Shown in pieces: positions 12,786 to 27,974 of a stretch of 64,000 bases of DNA. Source of the stretch: Torreya grandis (Eukaryota; Streptophyta; Pinopsida; Cupressales; Taxaceae); assembly GCA_037957365.1 (NCBI GenBank), contig JARHVA010002425.1:1338001-1402000 (forward strand). Direction: 5' to 3'. The stretch's first letter is position 1; every line of letters starts with the position of its first letter. Below the pieces are notes generated by a model. That model did no database searches and was not told the DNA's origin. It saw only the letters and a program-made list of their open reading frames with translations. The translations under genes were made by a program, and so were the position numbers.

Positions 12786-15700
12786 CCATTTTTTTTCTTT
12801 CAATTTTACTTCTAGCTACCATGGAATTTCATGAAACTAGGTGTGATACAATTTTGTACTCATCTAGCCCTCCATATCATCAAAGAAGTACAAGGTGATT
12901 TATGTACGCCAATCCATTCAGACTCCTTTTAAACTTGTGCTAAGATCAAATCCCAATGTTTGAGTTATTTTTTAACCAAACATCTTAGGAAATTTCCAAT
13001 ACTTTTATTCACCTCAATATATCAATCTGACAACCGTCTAATTTTTTTATCTTTGCTTGAAATTGACTAATTTTTATCCCATGGTAATATGGTCTAGATT
13101 TTGTTTATTTTTTATTTCAACTTGTTCAAATCTTAATATTTGTATCTTTTCAATTCAGCTCATTTTTGTTTGTAAACCATGGTATGTTGTTCAAATTTTT
13201 CTTTCAATTGTTGCACATATGTTGCATAAACTTTTAAAATTCCTCTAGTTCAATCTACACAAGCCAATATGTAAAATATTACTTTTTTAGTTACCCTTCA
13301 CTTGATATTAACTTATTTTATTTATCCCATCATACTAAGCTCCAATTTTTTACTAAATTTTATTTGCATCTCCTACAAATAATCTGCATAATTATCTCAT
13401 TCAACAATCTTACCTCACAAAATGATTGACGTTCTAAAACTTTGTAACCTATCTTTGTCTACACTCATACACTATTTCAAATAAGGTCTTCATTAAACAT
13501 ATATAAATTAAATTGTTATAGGTATTTTCACCTTGTGTCAAGATCAAATCCCATTATTTGTATTTTATTTCTTGCCAAACATCTCAAAAATAATCCAAAA
13601 CTTTTATTTACCTCTTTTTTGTATCCATATATGTACAAATGGTATGTTGAAATGTAAAATATTCATTAAGTCATATTAATAATCTATAAGCAAAAACATG
13701 ACTTTCAATATGGAAACCATTTTATCCAATAACATAATTTGTTTCATCCCTATTTTCATTCTCTCAATTTTACTTCTAGCTACCATAGAGTTTCATGAAA
13801 CTATGTGTGATACAATTTCACATTCATCTAGCCCTCTAAAATATCATAAAAGTACAAGGTGATCTATGTAAGCCAATATAGTTAAAAATTTTTTAAGCTT
13901 GTGCCAAGATCAAACCTCACTGTTTGGGTTATTTCCAAACCAAACATCTTAACACATTTACAAAAATCTTAACACCTCAATAAGTCAATTTGACAACCAT
14001 CTAACCTTTTATTTTTTCTTGAAATTGATCAATTTTTATCACATGGTAATATGGTTTAGATTTTGTTTCAACTTGTTCAAATCTTAATATTTGTAGATCT
14101 TCATTTCAACTCATTTTTGTCTATAAATTATGGTACATTATTTCATATAGGTTTTAAATTCCTTTAGTTCGATCTACGTAATCTAATATGTCAAATAATA
14201 CTTTATCAATCCCCCTTCACTTGATGTATCTCATCGTACTAAGGTACAATGTTTCATTAAATTCTACTTGCATCTCTTGCAAATATTCTACATAGTTATC
14301 TCATTCAACAATTTTACCACTTAAAATGATTGGCATTCCCAAACATCGTAACATATCTTTATCTACACCCATATACTATTTCAAATAAAGTCTTCATTAA
14401 ATATATATAAATTGAATTATTACAAGTATTTTCACCTTGTGTCAAGATTAAATCCCACTATTTACATTTTTTTCTAATCAAATGTCTCAAAAAAAAATCT
14501 AAAACTCTTATTTACCTCTTTTTTATATCCATATATATATGGATAATATGTTGAATTGTAAATTATTCATAAATTTGTATTGATAATCTATATGCAAAAA
14601 CATAAATTTCAATATGAAAACCATTTTATCCCATTATGTAATTTTTATATACCCATTTTTCTTCTCTCAATATGACTTCTAGCTACCACAGAGTTTCATA
14701 AAACAAGGTGTAATATAATTTCACATTAATTTGGCCCTCTATATCATCAAAGAAGTACAAGGTGATCTATATAATTCAATCTATTCAAATTCTTTTTAAG
14801 CTTGTGTCAAAATCAAATCCCACTGTTTGGATTATTTTCCAACCAATCATCTTAGCAAATTTCTAAAACTCTTATCACCTCAATAAGTCAATTTGACAAC
14901 CGTCTACCTTTTATCTTTGCTTGAAATAAATCAATTTTTATTCTATGAAAATATAGTCTAGATTTTTTTTTGTTTTGACTTGTTCAAATCTTAATACTCA
15001 CCTCTCAAAAAATGGTAATATGGTCAAGATATTTGATTTCTAGCCAAACATCTCAAAAAAATTCAAAAACTCTTATTTACTTTTTTTTGTATATATATAT
15101 GAACGGTATATTCAATTGTAAATTATTCACCAAGTCAATTTGATGATCTATATACAAAAACATGACTTTCAATATGAAAATCATTTTATTTCATTATGTA
15201 ATTTTTGTATACCTATTTTCTTTCTCAATTATACTTCTAGCTACCACAGAGTTTCATGAAACTAGGTGTGATACATTTTCACATTCATCTAACCCCCATA
15301 TCATCAAAATAGTACAAGGTGATCCATGTAAGCCAATCTATTCACACTCCTTTTAAGCTTGTGCCAAGATCAAATCCCACTATTTAAATTATTTTTCAAT
15401 TAAACATCTTAGTAAATTTTTAAAACTCTTATCCACCTTAATAAGTCAATTTGACAACCCTCTAACCTTTTATCTTAGCTTGAAATTGAACAATTTTTAT
15501 CTCATGGTAATATGGTCTAAATTTTATTTATTTTATTTCAACTTGTTCAAATCTTAATATTTTTAGCTCTTGACTTCAGCTCATTTTTGTTTGTAAACTA
15601 TAGTACAACATTCAAATTTGTTTTTCAATTCTTATGCATATGTTGCATTTAATTTTCAAATTCCTCCAATTCGATCTACATAATGTCAAATACTACTTTT

Positions 15701-18700
15701 GTAGTCTCCCTTCACTTATTATAAATATCCCATTGTACTAATCTCCAATGTCTCATTAAATTCTATTTGCATGTCTTGAAAATATACTACATAGTTATCA
15801 CATTCAATAATTTGACCATGAAAAATTATTGATATTTCAAAATTTCGTAACCTATCTTTGTCCACACCCATACACTATTTCAAATAAGATCTCTATTAAA
15901 TATATATAAATAGAATTGTTATTGGTATTTTCACCTTGTGTCAAGATCAAATCCCATTGTATTTTTTTTCTAGAAAAATATCTCAAAAAAATTTCAAAAC
16001 TCTTATTTACATCTTTTTTATATACATATATAATGGATGATACATTGAATTGTAAATTACTCAACTAGTCATATTGATAATCTATATGCAAAAACATGAC
16101 TTTTGATATGAAAACCATATTATCCCACTACATAATTTATATCCATTTTCTTTGTCTCAATTTTACTTCTAGCTACCACGGAGTTTCATGAGACCAAGTG
16201 TGATACATTTTCACATTCATTTGGCCCTCCATATCATCAAATAAATACAAGGTGATCTATATAAGCCCATATTTTTAGACTCTTTTTAAGCTTATGCAAA
16301 GATCAAATCCTACTATTTTGATTATTTTCTAACCAAACATCTTAGCAAATTTCCAAAACTATTATTCACCTCAATAAGTCAATCCAACAACCATTTAAAC
16401 ATTTATATTTGTTTAAAATTGACTTATTTTTATCCCATGGTAATATGGTCCATAATTTATTTATTTTTGTTTCGACTTGTTCAAATTTTAATATTTGTAT
16501 CTCTTTACTTCAACTCATTTTTATTTCTAAACCATGGTACATTATTCAAATTTGTCTTTTAATTGTTGTGCATATATTGTATATAGTTTTCAAATTCATC
16601 CAGTTCAATCTACATAATCCAATATGTTAAGTGTTGTTTTTTTAGTTACCCTTCACATAATATCAACTTATTATATTTATCCCATCGTACTAAGATCCAA
16701 TGTTTCATGAAATTGTATTTACATCTTTTACAAATACTATACATATTTTATCTTATTCAACAATTTTACCACGTAAATTAATTGACCTTCCAAAACTTTG
16801 TAACCTATCTTTGTCTACATCCATACATTATTTAAAATAAAGTATTCATTAAACATTTAAATTGAATTTTTATAGATATTTTCACCTTGTGTCAAGATCA
16901 AATCCCACTATTTGCATTTTCTTTCCAGCCAACCATCTCAAAAAAAATTTAAAACTCATATTTACCTCTTTTTTGAATCCACATATATATGGATGGTACA
17001 TTGAATTGTAAATTATTCAGCAAGTCATATTGATAATATATATGCAAAAACATGACTTTCAATATTGAAACCATTTTATTTCATTACGTAAATTTTGTAT
17101 ACCTATTTTATTTTTCTCAGTTTGACTTTTCTAGCTACCACGGTCTTTCATGAAACTTGGTGTGATATAATGTAAGCCAATATATTCAAACTCGTTTTAA
17201 TTTTTTTTCAAAATCAAATCCCACTATTTCAGTTATTGTTCGACCAAACATCTTAGTAAATTTTTAAAACTCTTATTCCCCTCAATAAGTCAATCTGACA
17301 ACCCTCTAACCTTTTATCTTTGCTTAAAATTTACTAGTTTTTATCCCATGGTAATATGTGCCATATTTTATTTTGTTTATTTTAATTCATTCAAATCTTA
17401 ATATTTTTCTCTTCATTTTGACTCATTTTTTCTGTAAACCATGGTACATTGTTCAAATTTGTTTTTCAATTATTATGAATATGTTGCATATAGCTTTTAA
17501 ATTCCTCCAGATCAATTTGCATAATCCAATATGTCAAAAAGTATTTTATGAGTTCCCCTTCATTTGGTATCAACTTATTATATGTATCTACTCAAACTAA
17601 GCTATAATGTTTCATTAATTTATATTTGCATCTCTTGAAAATACTCTACATATTTATCTCATTAAATAATTTTACCCTACAAAATAACTGACATTTCAAA
17701 ACTTCATAACCTATCTTTGTCTACATCCATACACTATTTCAAATAAGGTCTTCCTTAAACATATATAAATTGAATTGTTATAGGTATTTTCACTTTATGT
17801 TGAGTTCAAATCCAACTATTTACATTTTCTAGTGAAACATCTCCAAAAAATTTCAAAACTCTTATTTACCTCTTTTTTGTATCCATATATACATGGATGA
17901 TATGTTGAATTGTAAATTATTCAGCAAGTCATATTGATAATCTATATGTAAAAATATGACTTTAAATTTGGAAACCATTTTATCCCATTACGTAATTTTT
18001 GTATACCCATTTTATCTCTAAATTTTAATATAGCTACCATGGAGTTTCATGAAACTAGGCATGATACAATTTCACATTCATCTGGCCCTCCATATATTCA
18101 AAGAAGTACAAGGGGATCTATGTAAGGTAATCTATTTAGACTTCTTTTAAGCTTATGCCAAGATCAAATCCTACATTTTAGATTATTTTTCAACCTAACA
18201 TCTTAACAAATTCTCAAAACTCTTATTCATCTCAATAAGTCAATCTAACAACCCTCTAACCTTTTATCTTTGCTTAAAATTTAAATTTTTTTATCCCATA
18301 GTAATATGGTGTAGATTTATTTTATTTGTTTTTTGACTCTTTTAAATCTTAATATTTTTAGCTCCTCACTTTGGCTCATTTTTGTCTATAAACCATGGTA
18401 CATTGTTCAAATTTATATGTCAATTTTTGCACATATATTGCATATAGTTTTCAAATTCTTCTAGTTCAATCTACATAATCTAATATGTCAAATATTAATT
18501 CTATTTGCATCTCTTATAAGTACTCTACATATTTATCTCATCTAACAATTTTAGCATGCAAAATGATTGACATTTCAAAGCATCATAACCTATCTCTAGC
18601 TAGACCTATATACTATCTTAAATAAGGTCTTCATTAAACATATATAAATTAAACTGTCATAGGTATTTTCACTTTGTGTTGAGATTAAATCCCATTGTTT

Positions 18701-20829
18701 GCATTATCTTTCAATAATTTTACTTATAAATCGTATCTAAATTATTTAAAAAGTCATATTGATAATTTATATGCAGAAACATGACTTTCAATATTGAAAC
18801 TTTTTTAACCCATTACATAATTTTTGTATACCCATTTTATTTATCTCAATTTGACGTCTAACTACCATGGTGTTTCATAAAACTAGGTATGATATAATTT
18901 CACGTTCATCTGGCCCTCCATATCATCAAAGAAGTACAAGGTGATATATGTGAGTCGATCTATTTAGACTCCTTTTAAGCTTGTGCCAAGATCAAATCCC
19001 ACTGTTTGGGTTATTTTCCAACCAAACATCTTAAATTTTTTTAAAACTCTTATTATCCTCAATAAGTTAATCTGGCAACCCACTAACCTTTTATCTTTTG
19101 TTGAAATTTATTAGTTTTTATCCCATGATAATATGTTCTAATTTTTTTTTGTTTTTACTCGTTCAAATATTAATATTTTTAGCTCCTCACTTTGTCTCAT
19201 TTTTATCTATAAACCATGGTACATTATTCAAATTTATCTTTCAAGTATTGTGCATATGCTGCGTATAGCTTTCAAATTCCTCTAGTTCGATCTACATAAT
19301 CCAAGATGTCAAATACTACTTTATCAATTCCCCTTCACTTGATATCAACTTATTATGTGTATCCCATTATACTAAGCTCTAATATTTTATTAAATTTTAT
19401 TTTTATCTCTTGAAAATACTCTACGCATTTATCTCATTCAATAATTTTAGCATGTAAAATGATTCACATTCCAAAACTTCATAACATATCTTTGTCTACA
19501 TAGGTACATTATCTGAAGTAAAGTCTTCATTAAACATATATAAATTAAATTGTTATAGATATTTTTACCTTATGTCGAGATCAAATTTGACTATTTGCAA
19601 TTTTTCAGCCAAACATCTCAAAAAAATCCAAATCTCTTATTTATTTATTTTTTGTATCCATATATACATGGATATGACGTTACATTGTAAAATATTTAGC
19701 AATTCATACTGATAATGTATATTAAAAAATATAACTTTCAATATGGAAACCATTTTATCTCATTACGTAATTTTTGTATACCCATTTTCTTTCTCTCAAT
19801 TTTCTACCATAGAGTTTCATGAAACTAGGTGTGATATAATTTCATGTTCATCTGGTCCTCCATATTATCAATGAAGTACAAGGGGATCTATGTAAGCCAA
19901 TCTATTTAGACTCTTTTTAATCTTGTGCCAAAATTAACTCCCACTTTTTGGGTTACTTTCCAACTAAACATCTTAAAAAAATTTTAAAAATCTTATTCAC
20001 CTCAATAATTCAATCTGACAACCCTCTAACTTTTCATCTTTGCTTGAAATTGACTAGTTTTTATCCCATGGTAATATGGTCCAAATTTTTTTGTTCGACT
20101 CATTCAAATATTAATATTTATAGCTCTTCACTTTAGCTCATTTTTTGTCTATAAACCCTAGTAAATTGTTCAAACTTGTCTTTCAATTATTGCACATATG
20201 TTGCATATACTTTTTAAATTCTTCTAATTCGATCCACATAATCTAATATGTCAAATAATACTTTATTAGTTCCCCTTCACTTGATTTCAACTTATTATAT
20301 GTATCCCATCATACTAAGCTCTAATGTTTCCTTAAATTTTATTTTTATCTCATGCAAATACTCTACATAGTTATCTCAATCAACAATTTTATCACTCAAA
20401 ATGATTGACATTCTAAAACTTCATAACCTATCTCTGTCTACATCCATACACTATTTCAAATAAGGTCTTCATTAAACATATATAAATTGAATTGTTATAG
20501 GTATTTTCACTTTATGTCGAGATCAAATCTCATTATTTGCATTTTCTTTCAACAATTTTGTCTATAAACCATATCTAAATTATTCAGCAAGTCATATTGA
20601 TAATATATATGTAGAAGCATGCCCTTCAATATTGAAACCTTTTTAACCCATTACATAATTTTTGTATACCTATTTTATTTCTCTCAATTTGACTTATAGC
20701 TACCACAGTGTTTCATGAAACTAGGTGTGATACAATTTCACATTCATCTGGCCCTCCATATCATCAAAGAAGTACAAGGTGATCTATGTAAGTAAATCTA
20801 TTTAGAGTCCTTTTAAGTTTGTATCAAGA

Positions 20830-20900
20830 TCAAATCCCACTGTTTGGGTTGTTTCGAGATAAAATCACATTATTTGCATTTTTTTCAGCCAAACATCTTT
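20830..20900. repeat. Recombinant satellite unit joining two internal boxes
   Basis: The sequence starts as the first box (AAATCCCACTGTTTGGGTTG) and continues within a few bases as the second box of the monomer (TTTCGAGATAAAATCAC, then ATTTGCATTTTTTTCAGCC). The roughly 600 bp normally between the boxes is missing, so this unit is only about 390 bp. This is the product expected from exchange between the two related boxes. Confidence 0.7.
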
Positions 20901-23900
20901 AAAAAAATCCAAAACTCCTATTACTTTTTTTTATATCCATATATATATGAATGGTAAATTGAACTGTAAATTATTCAACAAGTCATATTGGTAATTTATA
21001 TGAAAAAACATGACTTTAAATATGAAAACCATTTTATCTCATTATGTAATTTTTGTATACCCATTTTCTTTCTATTAATTTTACTTCTAGCTACCATGAG
21101 GTTTTCAAAAACTATGTATGATACAATTTCATGTTCATCTAGCCCTCCATATCATGAAATAAGTACAAGATGATGTATGTAAGCCAATATATTCAAACTC
21201 TTTTTAAGCTTGTGCCAAGATCAAATCTCACTGTTTGGGTTATTTTCCAACCAACATCATAGCAAATTTTTAAAACTCTTATTCACCTCAATAAGTCAAT
21301 CTGACAACTCTTCTAACTTTTTATATTTGCTTGAAATTGATGAGTTTTTATCCCATGGTAATATGGTCCAGATTTTGCTTTTTATTTCAACTCCTTCAAA
21401 TCTTAATATTTTTAGCTCCTCTCTTTGACTTATTTTTTGTCTATAAGCCATGGTTCATTAATCAAATTTGACTTTCAATTATAGCATATATGTTGCATAT
21501 ATTTTTTAAATTCCTCCATTTCGATCTACATAATCTAATGTCAAATATTATTTTATTAGTCCCCCTTTACTTGATATCAACTTGTTATATGTATTACATC
21601 GTACTAAGATCCAATGTTTCATTAAATTCTATTAGCATCTCTTGTAAATAATCTACATAGTTATCTCATTCAACAATTTTACCACATAAAATGATTGATA
21701 TTCCAAACTTTCATCACATATCTTTGTCTACACTCATATAATATTTCAAATAAGGTCTTAATTATAGATATATAAATTGAATTATTATAGGTATTTTCAC
21801 CTTTGTGTTGAGATCAAATATCACTTTTAGCATTTTCTTTCCAACCAAACGTCTCAAAAAAATTTTAAAAATCTTATTAACCTCTTACTTGTATTTGTAT
21901 ATATATGGACGGTACATTGAATTGTAAATTATTCAACAAGTCATATTTATAATCTATATGTAAAAATGTGACTTTTAATATGGAAACTATTTTATCTCAT
22001 TACATAATTTTTGTACACCTATTTTCTTTCTTTCAATTTTACTTCTAGCTACCACAGAGTTTCATGAAATTAGGTGTTCCGGATTTCACATTCATCTGAC
22101 CCTTCATATCATCAAAGAAGTACAAGGTGATCTCTATAAGCCAACATATTCACACTCTTTTCAATCTTGTGCCAAGATCAAATCCCACTATTTAGGTTAT
22201 TCTCCAACTCGACATCTTAGCAAAATTCTAAAATTTTTATTCACCTGATTAAGTCAATTTGACAAGCCTCTGACCTTTTATCTTTGCTTGAAATTGACCA
22301 ATTTTTATCTTATCATAATATGATTAATTTTTTTTTTCAACTTGTTTAATTATTAATATTTTTAGCTCTTCACTTTAACTTATTTTTGTTTGTAAACCAT
22401 GGTACATTGTTCTAATTTGTCTTTCAATTATTGCACATATGTTGCATATAATTTTAAAATTTATCTAGTTTGATCTACATAATCCAATATGTCAAATACT
22501 GATTTATCAGTCCCCCTTCACTTGATATAAGCTTATTATATGTATCCCATCGTAGTAAACTCTAATGTTTGATTAAATTATATTTGCATCTCTTGTAAAT
22601 TCTCTGCATAGTTATCTCACAACTGTTTAAACTTTTATCTTTGCTTGAAATTGACCAATTTTTATCCGATGATAATATGGTCAAGATTTTTTTTGTGTTG
22701 CTTTGACTCATTCAAATCTTAATATTTTTAAATCTTCACTTCAACTCATTTTTATCTATACATCATGGTACATTGTTTAAATTTATGTTTCAATTATTGT
22801 GCATATGTTGCATATAGTTTTCAAATTCCTTCAATTCGATCTACATAATCTAATATGTCATATACTACATGATTAGTTCTCCTTCACTTGATATCAATTT
22901 ATTATACGTATCCCATCATACTAAGCTCCAAAAAATCATTAAATTTTATTTGCATCTCTTAAAAATACTCTGCATAGTTATCTCATTCAATAATTTTACC
23001 ATGTAAAATTATTGACATTCCGCAACTTCGTAACCTATCTTTGTCTACATTCATACATTATTTTAATTATGGTCTTCATTAAACATATATAAATTGAATT
23101 ATTATAGGTATTTTCTATTTGTATCATGATTAAATCACATAGTTTGCATTTTCTTTCCAACCAAATATCTCAAAAATTTCTAAAACTCATATTTACCTTT
23201 TTTTGTATCCATATATATAGAGATTATACATTGAATTGTAAGTTATACAACAAGTCATTGATAATTTATTTGCAAAAACATGACTTTCAATATGAAAACT
23301 ATTTTATCCCATATGTATTTTTTGTATACCCATTTTTTCCCTCTTAGTTTGACTTCTAGCTACCATGGAGTTTCATGAAACTAAGTGTGATAGAATTTCA
23401 AGTTCAATTGGCCCTCCATATCATCAAAGAAATATAAGGTGATCTATGTAAGCCAATCTATTTAGACTCCTCTTAAGATTTTGCCAAGATCAAATCTCAC
23501 TGTTTGGGTTATTTTCAAACTAAACATATTTGAAAATTTTTAAAACTCTTATTCACCTCAATAAGTCAATCTGAAAACCCTCTAACTTTTTATCTTTGCT
23601 TGAAATTGACTAGTTTTTATCCCATGGTAATATGGTCTAGATTTTGTTTATTTTATTTCGACTTGTTCAAATCTTAATATTTTTAGGTCTTCACTTCAGC
23701 TCTTTTTTATCTATAAACCATGGTACATTGTTCAAATTTATCTTTTAATTGTTGCATATATGTTTCATATAGTCTTCAAATTCTACTAGTTTGATCTACA
23801 TAATCTAATATGTTGAATACTACTTTATCAATTCCCCTTCACTTGATATCAACTTATTATATGTATCCCATTTTACCAAGCTCTAATATTTCATTAAATT

Positions 23901-26900
23901 ATATTTTCATCTCTTGAAAATACTCTGAATATTTATCTCATTCAACAATTTTAGCATGTAAAATTATTGACATTGTAAATCTTCGTAACCCATCTTTGTC
24001 TATACCTATGCACTCTTTCAACTAATGTCTTCATTAAACATATTTAAATTGAATTGTTATAAGTATTTTCTCCTTGTGTCAAGATCAATTCCTATTTTTT
24101 ACATTTTCTTTTCAATCAAAATTCTCAAATAAATTAAAAAAATACTATTTACCTTTTTGTTGTATCCATACATATATGGACAGTATCTTGAAGTATAAAT
24201 TATTCAACAAGTCATATTGATAATCTACATGTAATAACACAACTTTTCATATTGAAACCATTTTTTCTTAGTATGTAATTTATGTACAATGATTTTGTTC
24301 TCTTAATTTTATTTCTTGATACTATAGAGTTTCATGAAACTAGGTATGATATAATTTCACATTCATTTGGCCCTCTAGATCATCAAAGAAGTGCAAGGTG
24401 ATCTATGTAAGCTAATCAATTCAGACTACTTTTGAGCTTGTGTCAAGATCAAATACCATTATTTGGATTATTTTCAACTAAACATCTTATCAAATTTTTA
24501 AAACTCTTATTCACATCAATAAGTCAATCTGACACCCATTTAACCTTTTATCTTTGTTTAAAATTGACTAGTTTATATGCTATGGTAATATGGTCTAAAT
24601 TTATTTATTTATTTTATTTTGACTTGTTCAAAGCTTAATATTTATAGCTCTTCACTTTAGCTCATTTTTGTCTATAAATTAGGGTGTAATGTTCACATTT
24701 GTCTTTCAATTGTTGGACATATGTTGCATATAGTTTTTAAATTCTTCTAGTTTGATCTGCATAATCTAATATGTCAAACATTACTTTATCAGTTTCCCTT
24801 CACATGATATCAACTTATTATGTGTATTCCATCATACTAAGATCCAATGTTTCATTTAATTCTATTTACATCTCTTATAAATACTTTTCACAGTTATCTC
24901 ATTCAACAATTTTTCCATTCAAAATGATTGATGTTCCAAAACTTCATAACATCTGTATCTACACTTGTACACTAATCCAAAAAAAGTATTCATTAAACAT
25001 ATATAAATTTAATTTTTATAAGTATTTCACCTTTTGTCGAGATCAAATCCCACTATTTAATTTTTATTTCCATCCAAACATCTAAAAAAAATTCCAAAAC
25101 TCCTATTTACTTATTTTTTGTATCCATATATATATGGATGGCATGTTGAATTGTAAATTATTTAGTAAGTCATATTGATAATCTATACACAAAAACATAA
25201 ATTTTAGAATAAATTTTTTTTTAATCTCATTACATAATTTTTGTATACCCATTTTTTTTTATCTCAATTTTACTTTTACCTACCATAAAGTTTCATGAAA
25301 CTAGGTGTGATACAATTTCACATTGATCTGGCCTTTCATATCAACAAAGAAGTACAAGGTGATCTATGTAAGCCAATCTATTTAGAATACTTTAAGCTTG
25401 TCTCGAGATCAAATCCTATTTCTTGTGTTAATTTCTAACCAAACATCTTAACAAATTCTTAAAACTCTTATTCACCTCAATAAGTCAATCTAAAAACCCT
25501 CTAACCTTTTATCTTTACTTGAAATTGACTAGAATTTATCCCATGGTAACATGGTCAAGATTTTATTTTGACTTGTTCAAATATTAATATTTATAGTGCT
25601 TCATTTCACTCATTTTTGTCTACAAACCAAGGTACATTGTTGAAATTTGTCTTTCAATTGTTGCGCATATGTTGCATATAGTTTTCAAATTCCTCCAATT
25701 CGATCTACATAATCCAATATGTCAAAACTACTTCTCAATCTCCCTTCAATTGATATCAACTTATTATATGTATCCCATCATACTAAGATCTAATGTTTCA
25801 TTAAATTATGTTTACATCTCCTATAAATACTTTATATAGTTATCTCATTCGATAATTTTACCATGCAAAATGATTGACATTCTAAAAATTCGTAACCTAT
25901 CTTTATCTACACCCATACACTATTTCAAATAAATTCTTCATTAAGCACATATAAATTGAATTTTTATAGGTATTTTCACTTTGTGTCAAGATTAAATCCC
26001 AATGTTTGCATTTTCTTTCCAACCAAACATCTCAAAAAAAATTCAAAACTCTTATTTACCTATTTTTTGTACCCATATATATGGATGGTATGTTGAATTA
26101 TAAATTATTTAGTAAATCATATGGATAATCTATATGTAAAAACATGACTTTCAATATGGAAACCATATTATCTCTTTGCATAATTTTTGTATAACTATTT
26201 TTATTCTCTCAATTTTAATTCTAGCTACCATGAAGTTTCATGATGTGTGTGATACACTTTCACGCTCATCTAGCCCTCCATAACATCAAAGAATTATAAG
26301 GTGATGTATGTAAGCCAATCTATTTAGACTATTTTTAAGCTTATGCCAAGATCAAATCCCACTATTTAGGTTATTTTCCAAACAAACGTCTTAGCGAATT
26401 TCTAAAACTCTTATTGAACTCAATAAGTAAATCTAATAACCCTCTAGCCTTTTATCTTTTCTTAAAATTGACCAGTTTTTATTCCACGGTAATATGGTAG
26501 AAATTTTGTTTTTTTGTTTAGACTTATTCAAATCTTAAAATTTTTAGCTCTTCACTTCAACTTATTTTTGTCTATAAACCATGGTACATTATTCAAATTT
26601 TTCTTTCAATTGTTACACATGTGGTGCATATAGTTTTTAAATTCCTCTAGTTCGATTTACATAATCTAATATGTCAAATACTACTTTATCAATTCCCCTT
26701 CACTTGATATCAAATTATTAAATGTATCTCATCATACTAAGCTCCAATGTTTCATTAAATTATATTTTTCATCTCTTGAAAATACTCTACATAGTTATCT
26801 CATTTTATAATTTCGTAACATATCCTTGTCTATAACCACACTATTTCAAATAAGATCTTCATTAAACCTATATAAATTTAATTGTTATAGGTATTTTCAC

Positions 26901-27931
26901 CTTTTTTAGAGATTAAATACTAATGTTTGCATTTTTTTTTCAACCAAACATTTCAAAAAAAATTCAAAACTCCTAGTTACATTTTTTTTGTATCCATATA
27001 TATAGATGGTACGTTGAATTGTACATTTTGTAGCAAGTCATATTGATAATCTATATGCAAAAACATGATTTTAAATATGGAAACTATTTTATCCTATTAA
27101 ATAATTTTTGTATTCTCATTTTCTTTCTATCAATTTTAATTCTGGCCATCACAGAGTTTCATAAATCTAGGTGTTTTATAATTTTACGCTTATCTATCCC
27201 TCCTTATCATCAAAGATGTACAAGGTGATTTATATAATCTATTTTATTCAAACTTCTTTTAAGCTTATGCCAAGATTAAATCTCACTATTTAGGTTATTT
27301 TCCAACTAAATATTTTAGCAAATTTTCAAAACTCTTATTCACCTCAATAAGTCAATTTGATAAACCTCTATCATTTTATCTTTACTTAAAATTACCTAGT
27401 TTTTAACCCATGATAATATGGTCCAGATTTTGTATTTTTTTATTTCAAATCATTCAAATATTAATATTTGTAGCTCTTCACTTCAGCTCATATTTGTCTG
27501 TAAACCATGGTACATTCTTCAAATTTGTCTTCTAATTTTTGAATATTTATTGCATATATTTTTTAAATTTGTCTAATTTGATCTACATAATCTAATATGT
27601 CAAATATTACTTTATCTGTTTCACTTCACTTGATATCAACTTATTATATGTATCTCATTTTATTAAGCTTCAATGTTTCATTAAATTCTATTTTCATCTC
27701 TTACAAATACTTTGCATAGTTATCTCATTCAACAATTTTACCATGTCAAATGATTGATATTCTGAAACTTTGTAACATATATTTGTCTACATCTATACAC
27801 TATTTTAAATAAGGTCTTCATTAAACATATCTTTTTCTACATCCATACACTATATCAATTTTTAGTGTTTGCATTTTTTTTCAAGTCAAACATCTCAAAA
27901 AAAAATTAAAACTCCTATTTACCTCTTTTTT

Positions 27932-27974
27932 GTATATATATATGTGTGTGTGTGTATGTGTGTGTGTGTGTGTG
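27932..27974. repeat. Mixed (TA)n(TG)n microsatellite in a monomer
   Basis: TGTATATATATATG leads into about 15 TG units with one TATG interruption, just before GTACATTGAATTG. The position is the palindromic core of the monomer, showing a TA tract converting to TG. Confidence 0.92.
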
